Shown here: positions 20,701-30,330 of the stretch, piece by piece
Numbering within the stretch: the first letter of the stretch is position 1
Layout of the letters: the number at the start of each line of letters is the position of its first letter
NCBI RefSeq assembly: GCF_000003605.2
Contig: NW_003146300.1
Location: 64,056 to 106,001 of the forward strand
Source of the DNA: Saccoglossus kowalevskii
Lineage: Eukaryota; Hemichordata; Enteropneusta; Harrimaniidae
Direction: 5' to 3'
DNA: 41,946 bases
Position numbers and translations under genes: made by a program
The notes under the pieces: model-generated
What the model was told of the DNA's origin: nothing
Databases searched by the model: none
The model's input: only the letters and a program-made list of their open reading frames with translations

Positions 20701-23646
20701 TGAACGAAATCGGTCAAAGGGTGTCCGAGAAATGGCTCTGGACGGACACATGGACGGACGGACGCACGGACACACGGACGAACGGAACCAAAATTAATAG
20801 TCACCGTTTTCGGGCTTCGGGGACTAAAAACACTCGAGTCAAATAATACTGCATTGAAAACATGAATATTCGTTATATTACGTATTATAACATGCTTGAT
20901 CTAAATCTAGCTATCTTACTGGTTGGAACAGAGTTGTATATGTGACACTAAACTGCCTGCGTTTGCATCCAAAACTGAATAAACTGTTCATCGTGATTGT
21001 GAATAGAAAATCAACTGATCGGAACTGGTAATCCTGACCCAACTTCCACAAACAAACGATGCCCTGCAACTATTTTATGCAAGAGAAAACTACCGGACTA
21101 AGGTTTGGCTCAATACAACCAACAAAATATCATCACAGCTGGATCACCTGAAATGTCAGGAGGGTGGAGATCTAGTAAATAAAGGCTTGGAGTAATGTGG
21201 AAAACTCTGCCCGCATAACTACATCTTGTATGGAGTTAATTGAATGTGGTTGTCAAACCAAATGCAAATGCAGCAAAGCAGGGCAAATGTGCACACCTTC
21301 ATGTTCCTATAATGCCGAAAACTGTTGCAACCCGGCTGCAAACTGTGGGCTTGAGTAACCATACTTCATATTAGTACAATGCTGTGAACCACCTATACTA
21401 CAAACTATTTAGTTGAATATATACAGCTGTTTATATTAATATTTTGACTGCAGATCTACAAATGTACACTAAGTGTTATGAGCTCAATATTAGTGCTGAT
21501 TAGGTTATATTGAGTTTAGAGTATAAGATTTTACAGTTAAAAGAAACATATGGAAGATATGTTTTTTAATTTTTTTAATCAGGTTGCTGAAAAACTGTTT
21601 ATTTAAAACCACAAATTGTGAACCTTTTGCGATAATGTTTACACAGCTTGGCAACTGTGGTTTGAGTATCATTCATGCCAATTTATAGCTCTTTTGCTCA
21701 TATATTTTCAAAGATATGATCATGTTCATGAAATTAGTCTCTGTATCGTTATGGCGGCCATTTTGAATGACGTTATAGTACCATTTAAGGGCAAAATTAA
21801 AATTGTCATCCACACTAGTGATACCAGGTGATATATGTACAGTGAGACTGGCTAAACAATACACTATATTGGCTGGCTGCCTAATTAGAATTTGGGAATT
21901 TAGTGCAATTTTTAAATAACACTAATCTAAAATACTACATTCTTGTATAAGAAAAATTATGAAATTGAGTATAATTTGCTACCAAATACAGTAAAAATCA
22001 AAATTTTGAAAATCAGTTCGACACGACATGTCTTGAGAAAGATAGGAAGTTGATACATTTGTTTTTCATAGTTGCTATATTGGTACATGTATAGTCATAC
22101 GTAATAGGTGTAATTTCTCTCCAATGATTGGTTAAATAGACAAGTCCGCGCATATTTATACATTTGATTGGCTTGGGGAATTTATGCCTGTTGCATAACC
22201 ACTAACTAGAAGAACGCCTGGCTTTGGAGCAAATAGAGAATGAATAATATGTTATATTTAACAAATGTTCTGACTGAAATTTTGGTAGATTTTTGATATG
22301 CTGTTTAAAAGGAATTTTGTGAATGAAAAGACTCTCTGTTGCAATATGTGGCAGGTCTAAATTCATATTGACTAGACTGGTTGTACATAGCCCACCATTG
22401 AAACTTGTGACTTTTTAAAATTTTACATTGCATTTATAAAATCATTTACACTATGACTGCAGTAATATCTAGAAAATTGTTGTCGTCTACAGGTATTGAC
22501 TATATTGCTGCATGGGGAGTGAGACCTGGTGTTGCTAGCATATCTATCGGTGGTGGGCCGAGTACATCCCTAGACAATGCAGTTCGAGGGTTAGTGGCTG
22601 CCGGTTTCTCGGCATGTGTATCTGCGGGCGGAGCAGCTACCAACGCTTGTAACTTTTCCCCAGCCCGAGTTGAAGAGGTTTGTTTTATTGTTATTTGTAT
22701 CGTTTGTATCATTTGTGTCAATTTTCCTTCACAACAACAATTCTAAGAACGTTTTTTTCCAATTGAACCGATTTTTCTGTTCATAGGCTATTACAGTTGG
22801 GTCTATGGATTCCAATGATTACATATCGTCATCCAGTAACACTGGTCCATGCATCGACATGTTTGCTCCAGGCGTCGATATACAGAGTGCATGGCATACA
22901 AGTGACACAGCTACTGCTGTGTTAAGTGGAACATCCTCGTCCACGGCTCATGTTGCGGGTATGTATATTACTGTTAACCTATGTATTATTTTGAGGGTAT
23001 ACACAAAATATCGGAATTTACAATACCGTACAATACCGTAGCGTACGAGGATATGCATTCCGGTATTTTGTGTATAACCTTATTATCACATATGTGGACT
23101 AAAACGAAACAGAGTAGTCTGAAGTTGCTATTGTACAGTGATGGGTTGTATCTGAAAACAGTATTCTGCATATCATCGAGCGCCGCTTTGACTTCATCGT
23201 GCCCCAAACCGCCTGCAGTCATGAGCTGTGTTTCAATGTACGAAGAAATGACGTCAAGGATTACCAAACGTAGAACTTGACCATGCTCTTGTAAAACTTT
23301 TAAAAAAGTTCACTAATTTATATATGAGGAAATGTCTGCAGTGCTTATCAACGAGTCTAGGCGGCAGTATCTTGACTACAGATCTTTGTTCGCATTTTTG
23401 GTGGTCGTACTACATGTTATAATACTTTCATTGAGTTGATGTAGTAAATCCCTGAATACGACCTTGATCTAAGCAAATCCCTGACTATGACATTCATCTA
23501 CAGGTGCATGCGCCATCATATTAGAAGAAAACCCAACTTGGTCACCGAAACAGGTTGTCACAGAGTTAATTGAAAACTGCACCAAGGGCAGACTTCAGAA
23601 TGTACCTGACGGAACTTACAATCGAATTGTATACACAGGTATATAA
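14596..23646 (+). CDS. Proteinase-K-like subtilase (S8 family), eight exons, 386 aa
   Basis: Predicted secreted serine endopeptidase of the proteinase K branch of family S8. Eight exons join in phase with GT-AG introns: 14596-14730, 15061-15207, 15293-15419, 15654-15763, 16670-16811, 22493-22677, 22787-22958, 23504-23646. The product is 386 residues, close to preproproteinase K (384). Residues 1-22 are a signal peptide; about 33-111 an I9 propeptide (NQYIVVLK ... GFSLHIPE ... YVEED); about 112-386 the catalytic domain. Catalytic Asp148 (YVVDTGI), His180 (GHGTH) and Ser332 (SGTS) are present. Odd points: the oxyanion-hole Asn position reads SAGG instead of AAGN (Gly267), and the Ser loop reads [11 protein letters not shown] instead of GTSMATPHVAG. 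Proteolytic activity is therefore uncertain. Family assignment is firm; the substrate is unknown. Confidence 0.93.
15061..15207 (+). CDS. Subtilase exon 2: I9 propeptide
   Basis: Follows the acceptor TTTCCCCAAG. Encodes [14 protein letters not shown] ... [16 protein letters not shown], the core of the inhibitor_I9 fold (central helix and the GFS strand). Ends in phase 0 before GTTTGT; this end is the one that keeps the frame into exon 3. 49 codons. Confidence 0.88.
15293..15419 (+). CDS. Subtilase exon 3: propeptide end and mature N-terminus
   Basis: After ATTCCATTGCAG. Reads [13 protein letters not shown] (propeptide C-terminus; cleavage expected near residue 111), then [16 protein letters not shown], the signature N-terminus of mature proteinase-K-like enzymes. 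Ends in phase 1 at G|GTAAGT. Confidence 0.9.
15654..15763 (+). CDS. Subtilase exon 4: catalytic Asp
   Basis: Acceptor at ...TTTACGAAG; chosen because it completes the split Gly codon and gives [15 protein letters not shown], with catalytic Asp148. Continues through [11 protein letters not shown] and ends in phase 0 at GGAGAC|GTAAGT. An in-frame-looking AG 23 bp upstream gives the wrong phase. Confidence 0.9.
15764..16669 (+). other. Intron 4 of the subtilase gene
   Basis: 906 bp, GTAAGT to TTAG. Holds degenerate repeats around 16.2-16.6 kb: an AAATAGC(C/T)AG phrase recurs near 16210, 16440 and 16545, and a GTTCCTTT phrase recurs twice. No additional exon is needed for the protein. Confidence 0.75.
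16670..16811 (+). CDS. Subtilase exon 5: catalytic His
   Basis: After ATAACTTAG. Encodes [17 protein letters not shown] with catalytic His180, then [20 protein letters not shown]. Cys177 and Cys209 match positions commonly cysteine in this branch. Ends in phase 1 at GCAG|GTTTGT. Confidence 0.9.
16964..17116. mobile_element. hAT-like MITE with perfect 8-bp target duplication
   Basis: 153 bp beginning CAGTGGCGGATCC and ending with its exact reverse complement GGATCCGCCACTG. Each TIR continues into a G (or C) tract of about 10 bases. It is flanked directly by GCAACGTG at 16956-16963 and 17117-17124. An 8-bp target duplication and a CAG start are characteristic of the hAT superfamily. No coding capacity; it must have been moved by an autonomous relative. 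The intact duplication and near-identical ends suggest a fairly recent insertion. Confidence 0.88.
18409..18688 (+). repeat. Left arm of the 3.5-kb inverted repeat
   Basis: Runs from TTAGGCAGCC to CAGTTTTTCAACAACCTG. Similarity to the right arm stops just after CAACCTG, where the two inner flanks diverge completely. Confidence 0.75.
20270..20826 (+). repeat. Modular dispersed repeat with (GGAC)n tract and hairpin tail
   Basis: Three degenerate modules of about 140-185 bp each start near an AAAATGGYYGCCA-like phrase (about 20300, 20440, 20621). The last two also share an AAGTTTGA(A/T)(C/T)GAAATCG phrase. A (GGAC)n microsatellite follows at 20743-20785, then a 3' hairpin: TAGTCACCG at 20798 pairs with CGGGGACTA at 20818. 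From memory, repeats ending in GGAC tracts plus a GGGGACTA hairpin are abundant in several marine invertebrate genomes; the exact family name is not something I can give. Confidence 0.6.
21043..21358 (+). pseudogene. Fragment of a CXC-type cysteine-rich protein, frameshifted
   Basis: One frame from 21043 reads [20 protein letters not shown] ... KVWL ... CQEGGDL and hits TAA at 21193. The adjacent frame (+1) then reads [20 protein letters not shown] from 21185 and continues [20 protein letters not shown] with further cysteines to a TAA at 21356-21358. The order (a helix with RxNY, EGG, then a cysteine cluster CGCxxxCxC) matches the C-terminus of a multicopy invertebrate family that I recall as ending in a tesmin/TSO1-like CXC motif. 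The frame break and an upstream in-frame stop show it is a decayed fragment. It lies inside the 3.5-kb inverted-repeat element. Confidence 0.55.
21590..21884 (-). repeat. Right arm of the 3.5-kb inverted repeat
   Basis: Starts CAGGTTGCTGAAAAACTG and ends GGCTGGCTGCCTAA, the complement of the left arm's outer end. It is slightly longer than the left arm because of small insertions. Confidence 0.75.
22493..22677 (+). CDS. Subtilase exon 6: oxyanion-hole region
   Basis: After TGTCGTCTACAG. Encodes [10 protein letters not shown] ... [18 protein letters not shown], then [19 protein letters not shown]. Against proteinase K (AAGNNNADARNYSPA) the oxyanion Asn falls on Gly267 with no gap needed. The usual NMSLGG is SISIGG. 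Ends in phase 0 before GTTTGT. Confidence 0.9.
22787..22958 (+). CDS. Subtilase exon 7: catalytic Ser
   Basis: After TCTGTTCATAG. Encodes [14 protein letters not shown] ... [17 protein letters not shown] and the active-site loop [13 protein letters not shown] with Ser332. The Met, Ala and cis-Pro normally after the Ser are replaced. Ends in phase 1 at GCGG|GTATGT. Confidence 0.9.
22995..23079. repeat. Inverted repeat hairpin in intron 7
   Basis: Arms of about 23 bp, 22995-23017 and 23057-23079, pair with only about two mismatches (left GGTATACACAAAATATCGG, right complementary). The loop is about 39 bp and contains CAATACCGTA twice. The intron (22959-23503) is otherwise unremarkable. It could be a tiny foldback element; a small-RNA precursor is possible but unsupported. 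Confidence 0.6.
23504..23646 (+). CDS. Subtilase exon 8: C-terminus and stop
   Basis: After CATCTACAG. Encodes [18 protein letters not shown] ... [11 protein letters not shown] and TAA, matching the normal end of the S8 domain. An alternative splice donor (CAG|GTATAT) sits just before the stop, but poly(A) signals 130 bp downstream and the complete domain length favour termination here. Confidence 0.82.
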
Positions 23647-23774
23647 CTACACAGAAGACAAAGGACAAATCGAATGACCAGTTATGTATGTTTGTTGCTT
23701 AAACGGGTTGATTTCGGATCATCATTTGCAAGAGTGCTCTTCCACATATCTGTAATACATTAGGTCTATTATTA

Positions 23775-23790
23775 AATAAATTGAAATAAA
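23775..23790 (+). terminator. Poly(A) signals of the subtilase gene
   Basis: Two AATAAA hexamers, at 23775-23780 and 23785-23790, about 130 bp after the stop codon and on the coding strand. They are positioned as expected for a short 3' UTR. Confidence 0.6.
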
Positions 23791-26700
23791 TGTTTGCTTA
23801 CGTTTCTAATTTCATATCAGAGTGTGGTCTATATAAATGTAGAAAAACAAGTAATTGTTTTAGAGCGGGAGTACAAATTTGAGGCAATGCATTTAACCCT
23901 TTTAATGTATATCAGAAAAAATTGTATCATTCTTTTATTTGAGTATTTCATTAGTTTGATTTATAAGTTTTCTATCTGTACTGTTTTTTCTTGTGTGTAT
24001 TTTGAGCATATTACGTAATACGCAGTAATGCTAAATTATGGGTTGTGTGTCATCACAGCATACGTGTATAGAAGAACAATGGGCTAATGACCTGTAGAAA
24101 TTGCACCAGATTCATGTACAAATCAAAGTAAACTACATGTTGAACTCAGTATAGTTACCAAGCATTCACAGAACTCTTGTTATTTTTTACAAAGTCATCT
24201 AGTTGAGACTTAAATAAACGAACAGTGCCAAAATAAAAAAAAACAAGTTCACGCAGACTGTTTGGAATAAAGACAGGGAACTTTTTCAAAGTACTGTGTT
24301 GTAACGACAGTTTTTAGAACTAGAGCTTGCTCTCATTATGATCCAAGTGAAGAGTACAATTTTTCCTCATGGTCGGCTGCACAGTCATCAATGTCAAAAA
24401 TGGTATATTAAGCTCACGTGCTGGACTCGCGCTATTTTCATTTGGGAAAATGGAGTCTTTTCAGATGAAGACGTGAAACTACCTGTCCTGTGTAATGTTC
24501 CTATTCTCAGTGCACATCAAAGATTGGATTCTACTCCTCGCAAAAAGTAGCGGTTTCCAAGGCATTACTGGTGTATTCCTCTAAATATATGTGCATATTT
24601 GAGTTGTGCTGTTCCCCATTTTTGAATCTGTAAATCAGCTCCGAGCACCGAGTCGTGACAGTAATGCAAGTGTTGAAAACTGTTAGGAGGAAAACAATTG
24701 ATCACACTAGTATGAACAATGAGAAACAGTCATGTTATAGTTATGGGTAATCATAATGCACATAAGTATAAATTTCAGTCAGCTAAATGCTGTAAGTGCG
24801 ATAAGGTTAAAATGAGTATGACAGAGCTAGTGCAATGCCCAAACAGCGTTTAAAAGGTGGAGATACACGACTCAGGTAATCTGTCATTAGTCTTAGTATA
24901 TTTTTGTGAAATTAAATTTCATGCCCCACGGATGTACCATTTTTTACGTGCGAAACGTTAATTACTCATTAACCACTATCTCATCATTATACATAGGTAA
25001 TTTGATCACTCTGAATTAATGTGATTATATCTAATAATAAACAAACATGCACACAATGTATCTTCACAATCGTTAAATTAAAGCTGAAATTGTGTTTATT
25101 ATGACAAGTTAAGTTTTTTTCTAAACAACTACCAATTTGCAGTTTGAATGTAAATTGTGTGAAACAGCTATGAAATATAAATAGATGAGTATATTTAGAT
25201 TAAAAAAAAATGTCAATGGAATCGACCACGTGACCGTGTCACCAAAAATATTAAGCTTATACGGTGATTTCATGAACTTCAACTTACTTAATCAAAGTTA
25301 CAGCTCTGTTAACGGCCTTCGAGTTTTTCTTATGATTTTTGAGTTATCATTTTTGGTCTACCGCTAAATGCAGTAAAATAGGGTGTTGTCGTGGGTGTGC
25401 ATATAACTCAATATCTCACACAGTCTCTAAACATCTTCCGGAGAACCGTTGGATTCACATGGACCGTAAATTCAGATTTTTAGTCATAAAAACAATAGTT
25501 AAAATCCACTATTTATTCATTCTATGAGGGCGTAAACAATATCCACATCAATTCAGTGTTCGTGTTTCGATCGGCATTCAAACCCAGTTGCAAGTTCACA
25601 AGACCATAGTTACTGTATTGTTTTCTGGAATATGATATGTCATGCTAATATATATATATATAAGCTATAATGTTTTTTTTCAAATCTGAAAACACTGATC
25701 AAGCCACTGAAAAAAAATTATCCACATCCCAAAAAAAATGTAAGAAGAAAATCTTGTATTATTATTGAAATGTACAAAACAGAAAAAACCGTGTTAGAAT
25801 ACATATGCTCACCGCTATAGCGACACATTGGTTACGTATGTAGGATGATTTATGCAGGAAACAAATAATGAATAAATGAATAATTGATAAAAAAATAGCC
25901 CTACAATGTAATTTTAGAAGGGCCATTTGGAATTTGTAAAATATGTATAAGATAAGATTGAATGAGTCACACGAGATTTCTTCATGTATATTCATGAGAT
26001 GAAAGATGAAAAGTGTAATTTCTTGCAACATGTTACATGCATTTCATATATTCAGAGGAGTGTATACAATGGAAGAAACTCGTTAAATGGTTATTCATGC
26101 AAACAAATGAATACCATCAGAGTCGGATAACGTCTACAGTTCCATAATTAGATTGTACAATTATCATTCCCATCCCCAATTTCAGCAGAATTGCATATAT
26201 GTTTTTATTACTTTCATTATGTTTTAATCATGATTTTGAAATGAAAAACAATAATGCGGTCTCAAAACAATTCATCAAACTGCCATGGTCGAAATTTATA
26301 TCTTTACATTGGTTTCTATTATATCTCCAAATCTCATTTTGATCTAAGACATAGTATAGAAATAACTTATATAATATTATTAACATATTTCTTGATAATT
26401 CTATAACATTTTAATATAAGTTAGATTTTTTAACTCTAACATCAATGGAGTTTTTAACTCGATGGGAAAAGGAAATAGAATAGAATTTTTTATAGGAAAT
26501 AGGAAATAGAATAGAAAGTGAATGACGTTGAAGTATGTATTAAGTATGTATCTGCTATAAAAAACTCGGAATCAGATTTTAGGAATTATTATAGTTGAAA
26601 CCTTCGACAAGATTTGACCACCTAAATTATGCCGCTCTCATCTTAAAAAAAACTATCTACATATTGATACGCTTAAATACACAACGCTTTCGCTCTTAGG

Positions 26701-28906
26701 ATCACTATAACAGTATGTCCACCACTTTTGCGATGAACATTTGTATACTGTTAGCACTTTTGATCTTGTTTGATATATTCTTGAATGCAAACAATAAAAG
26801 CGCATGGAAAATTCACACGTCATGTAATTCTCTAATAGTAATCAAGTTAGTTGGCCGACGGGATTGCAACTAATGAGAGCAGATTTACCGTAATCAATTT
26901 TACTCACACATGCTTATACACAAACGTTGGCTGTCTTTCTGTTGTCATTCTTTTTTGTGACGCCCATTAAAATATACCTTCCAATTGCCTCGTTTGGGTT
27001 TGGCAGCTCGCCATTAATGTCTCCATGGAGCACTGCAAATGACACGTTAAGATGTCCAACATCCTATATGGGCCTTTATGGCTACCGGCTATATAACTGG
27101 CTGAAGTCGTGGCAAATGTGGTGCTCCGTACAAACGTGAGCGCAAAACTAAGACAAATATTCGTCTATATGTAATATGATATCAATCATCCCTGACTACC
27201 GCTTGGCCTCACAATAATAACGGAATCCAGACAGGAACGGGTTCCGGTATGGGCTTCTGGTAAAATAGCAAGGCAATCAGGATTAAAGACGTGCGCCGTA
27301 AACGTCACTATAAAGCAGACTTGCGTCTGACAGTCAAAACATTTTTAGAAGCTCTTGACTATAACACCCAGTGTCTGCTTTCTAAATTTCTTGCAGTCCC
27401 TTATTGCTGACTCCACGATCGATACCACAAAGTTCGTAACTATCTTGTATAGCACAGAACTTTATGACAGTCTCGCAATGGTCAGAGAAAACGGTGGAAA
27501 TGACGTTGATCTTAGCGACCATGTTTTAAGGGACATAGTCATCTTGAAAGTGAAGAATTTATTGTTTTTACCTCACTTTATTTAACTTAACAGACGTATC
27601 GATGCGTCGAAACCAATCCCAAATCTCGCAAGAGCAGTCCAACTCGATTCGGCTAACCTACGCGATAGTTGGTCACCTACAACTATTTCAATAATCGGAA
27701 CTCTATGTAGTAATTAACTATTAGACCTGAACGCCCTCGTGGCGCTCGGATTTGGAAGTTGGTTTTGGAGATGCATAGCATTAAGAACACAGTATACTAT
27801 TCACGACAGACAATATTTCCTTTGTCTTGTTGTCACGGGAAGCTGGGATATGTGATAAAAGCTAATCACGTGATACTACGTGTTTTTAGAGCTGATTGAT
27901 ATATATCACTAGCTCATGATATCACTTGTATCTTTCAGCTTTACAAATAAACGATAGAAGGTGATACCTCATACTATGTGTACATATTTCGCGATAATAT
28001 CTTGTCAAGAATTGCTTCAGCTAGGTTAATCTTGTGCTTATTTATGGCTGATTCTTCTAAACTTGATCTGTGACTTTCTCTGAAAGTACATAAAATGCAA
28101 ATATAGCGACCCATACATCATCTGAAATCTTAGATATAGGCAAGTACTTAGTGTGAAGTAAGCAAATAACACCGAATAAACGGCAAGGTAAAGACTATGT
28201 CTAATTATAGTAAATACGTACTGCGTGCGTGACTAGAACCGGCGCTCGCGTACGGCACCTAATCGCCTAGCTACCGAATACCGTAGTAGTATAGTGAATA
28301 CCGTATCAATGTTTGTGTAAGCCAATTTTATGTGTTAAAGAAACCTAAATGTGGTGTTACGCTTACAATTCCCCCAGCTCCTGGAGTGTTGTTTTTAGTA
28401 AGTTGTTTAGTGTGGACCAGCACAAAAAACCTGCGTCTCGGTGTTTTTGTTTGTATCTACGCCCAATGTTTTTACTGGCTTTTGCTGTCGGTCAAAACTA
28501 TCCAAACGGATTGACAACAGCATGTCTGTGGATGTGTGGTGATCGAAAAAAAACATAGGTTAAAAAGAAAAAAAGTCTACAACGTTAAGAACGTACCGTA
28601 CAATTCATAGATCATTCGCGTGACAATAGAACAAAACGTGACATACATTTGTAAGAATTGTGCACTATCATATCGCATATTACTAAGCTTTTAACTATTG
28701 TAGCATGGTTAGTAATTTTTGAAGAAAATCTGAATCACAGATAAATCTTAAACTTGTTTTTCCCCGCAGCTGACTTGAACAAATATACAATTTGCTGCTT
28801 GTATTAATTATACATATATTTTGTCATGAAATAGTGTCAATGATACGTCAAAAATGCCGTTTTAACTTCTATCAGTCTTTTACGGGATGCAAGGAAACCC
28901 TTGTCT
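23791..28906. other. Intergenic sequence downstream of the subtilase gene
   Basis: No firm gene in 5.1 kb. Short frames (for example 24338-24550 +, 25762-26031 -, 26927-27139 +) lack recognisable domains. A short (TA)n tract lies near 25652 and an imperfect GGAAATAGAATAGAA duplication near 26470-26515. The only exon-like segment is at 27397-27549. Confidence 0.5.
27397..27549 (+). CDS. Possible isolated exon of an unidentified gene
   Basis: Bounded by a good acceptor (pyrimidine-rich ...TTTCTTGCAG) and a possible donor (AAA|GTGAAG). The 153 bp are exactly 51 codons, phase 0 at both ends, reading SLIADSTIDTTKFVTILYST and on to DHVLRDIVILK. The composition is more protein-like than neighbouring open frames. 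I recognise no domain and find no partner exon, so it may be chance. Confidence 0.22.
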
Positions 28907-29546
28907 CACTACACTGTAAATCTCGGAAGCACTTTCATATTTTTCATTAAAACACACCGTTTTGATTGAAAACACACTGTTGTAATTAAAGACATGCGTA
29001 TTATATAATAAAACACTTGTATTTTCTATCAAAACAGTAGTGTTTTATTATTTTTAGAAAAGTGTTTTAGGGAGTTATTAAAGAAATTTTTGATGAAAAT
29101 TAAACACATTGTAAACACACAAAAATATACTTTTCCGAAATAAAACACTAGGTGTTTTACGGTGACATAAATGTGTGATTAAAGTGTTTATTTGTAGAAC
29201 ATTTAAGGATAAATGCATCCACCTTTTATGCAAAATTGAGTGAAAAGTCTCGGGACTCATGAGTAAACATTATGGTATATATGCCAACTAGACAATCACC
29301 GAAAGTGACGTAATTCAACGCATGATGTGATGGATCATGACATTACCTACAGGAAATAATTTTATGCCACGCACCAACCTATATGGTCTTACCAACATAA
29401 GTACAACTAGAAATCGAGACACGTGGTGAATTAAGTACCTCGTGGCCTGACGGATTTCATTAATCCGCATTTGGTGAATGATAGTTGTAGTTTCAATCAC
29501 ATATGAGCATTCTCACATGTGATTTTTTTCGAAAAATGCTCAATCT

Positions 29547-30330
29547 GAACCACTTCAGAAATCAAAATCACCAACGATGTTTCAACCCAGAACACCAGAC
29601 TATAAATGTTTTCAAAGTGTTAATGTATAATACACATTTGTGTTCATGAGAGTAAAATACTTATTAAATTGTTTTATCATGAAGCACTTTCTAAAACGAA
29701 CACGCATGTAATGTTTCAAGGTAAAACACTCGTCTATGCATGTTTCATAAGTGTTTATGTACACGACATGTACACAATGTTATCAGTGCAACTAACACAC
29801 TTTTCTTACAAATTGTTTTGTCTTGAAACACTTTCTAAAACAAACACACATGTAATGTTTCAAGGTAAAACACTCGTCTATGCATGTTTCATAAGTGTTT
29901 ATGTACACGACATGTACACAATGTCATCAGTGCAACTAAAACACTTTTCTTACAAATTGTTTTGTCTTGAAACACTTTCTAAAACAAACACACATGTAAT
30001 GTTTCAAGGTAAAACACTCGTCTATGCATGTTTCATAAGTGTTTATGTACACGACATGTACACAATGTCATCAGTGCAACTAACACACTTTTCTTACAAA
30101 TTGTTTTGCCTTGAAACACTTTCTAAAACAAACACACATGTAATGTTTAAAGGTAAAACACTCGACTATGCATGTTTCATAAGTGTTTACGTATATGACA
30201 TGTACAAACTAAAGAATGTTTCGTTGAAAGTGTTTCATTTTGAGGCACTTCAGAAAACAAACACACATGCAATGTTTCAACCTAAAACACCCGATTATAA
30301 TATACAGGACACTTTAGTATGCCGTCTACG
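29547..30330. repeat. 144-bp tandem array inside the CACTA-like element
   Basis: The landmark GAAACACTTTCTAAAAC recurs at 29681, 29825, 29969 and 30113 (period exactly 144). Diverged copies lie before at 29547 and after at 30242 (129 bp on). The four central copies are nearly identical. Because 144 is a multiple of three, a 231-codon + frame (29669-30364) stays open, giving a 48-residue repeat with THVMFQGKTLVYACFISVYV. There is no signal, domain or splice context, so I do not call it a gene. Confidence 0.92.

Larger units (their letters stand above)
18409..21884. mobile_element. 3.5-kb inverted-repeat element in intron 5
   Basis: Two arms of about 280-295 bp, 18409-18688 and 21590-21884, are reverse complements of one another with many substitutions and small gaps. 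Outer ends read TTAGGCAGCCAGCC and GGCTGGCTGCCTAA. Shared internal landmarks include ATGGCCACCATAACGATAC-like sequence, GAGCAAAAGAGCTATAAATT and CCACAGTTGCCAAGCTGT. The interior is about 2.9 kb and contains a modular repeat and a broken CXC-type gene fragment. A target duplication is ambiguous (TA or a 3-bp AT-rich site). It could be one transposon with long terminal inverted repeats, or two opposed copies of a shorter repeat. Confidence 0.65.
16812..22492 (+). other. Intron 5 of the subtilase gene, rich in transposons
   Basis: 5.7 kb, much longer than the other introns (85-906 bp). The extra length is largely an hAT-like MITE (16964-17116) and a 3.5-kb inverted-repeat element (18409-21884). 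The remaining sequence (17.1-18.4 kb, 21.9-22.5 kb) shows nothing I recognise. Confidence 0.8.
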
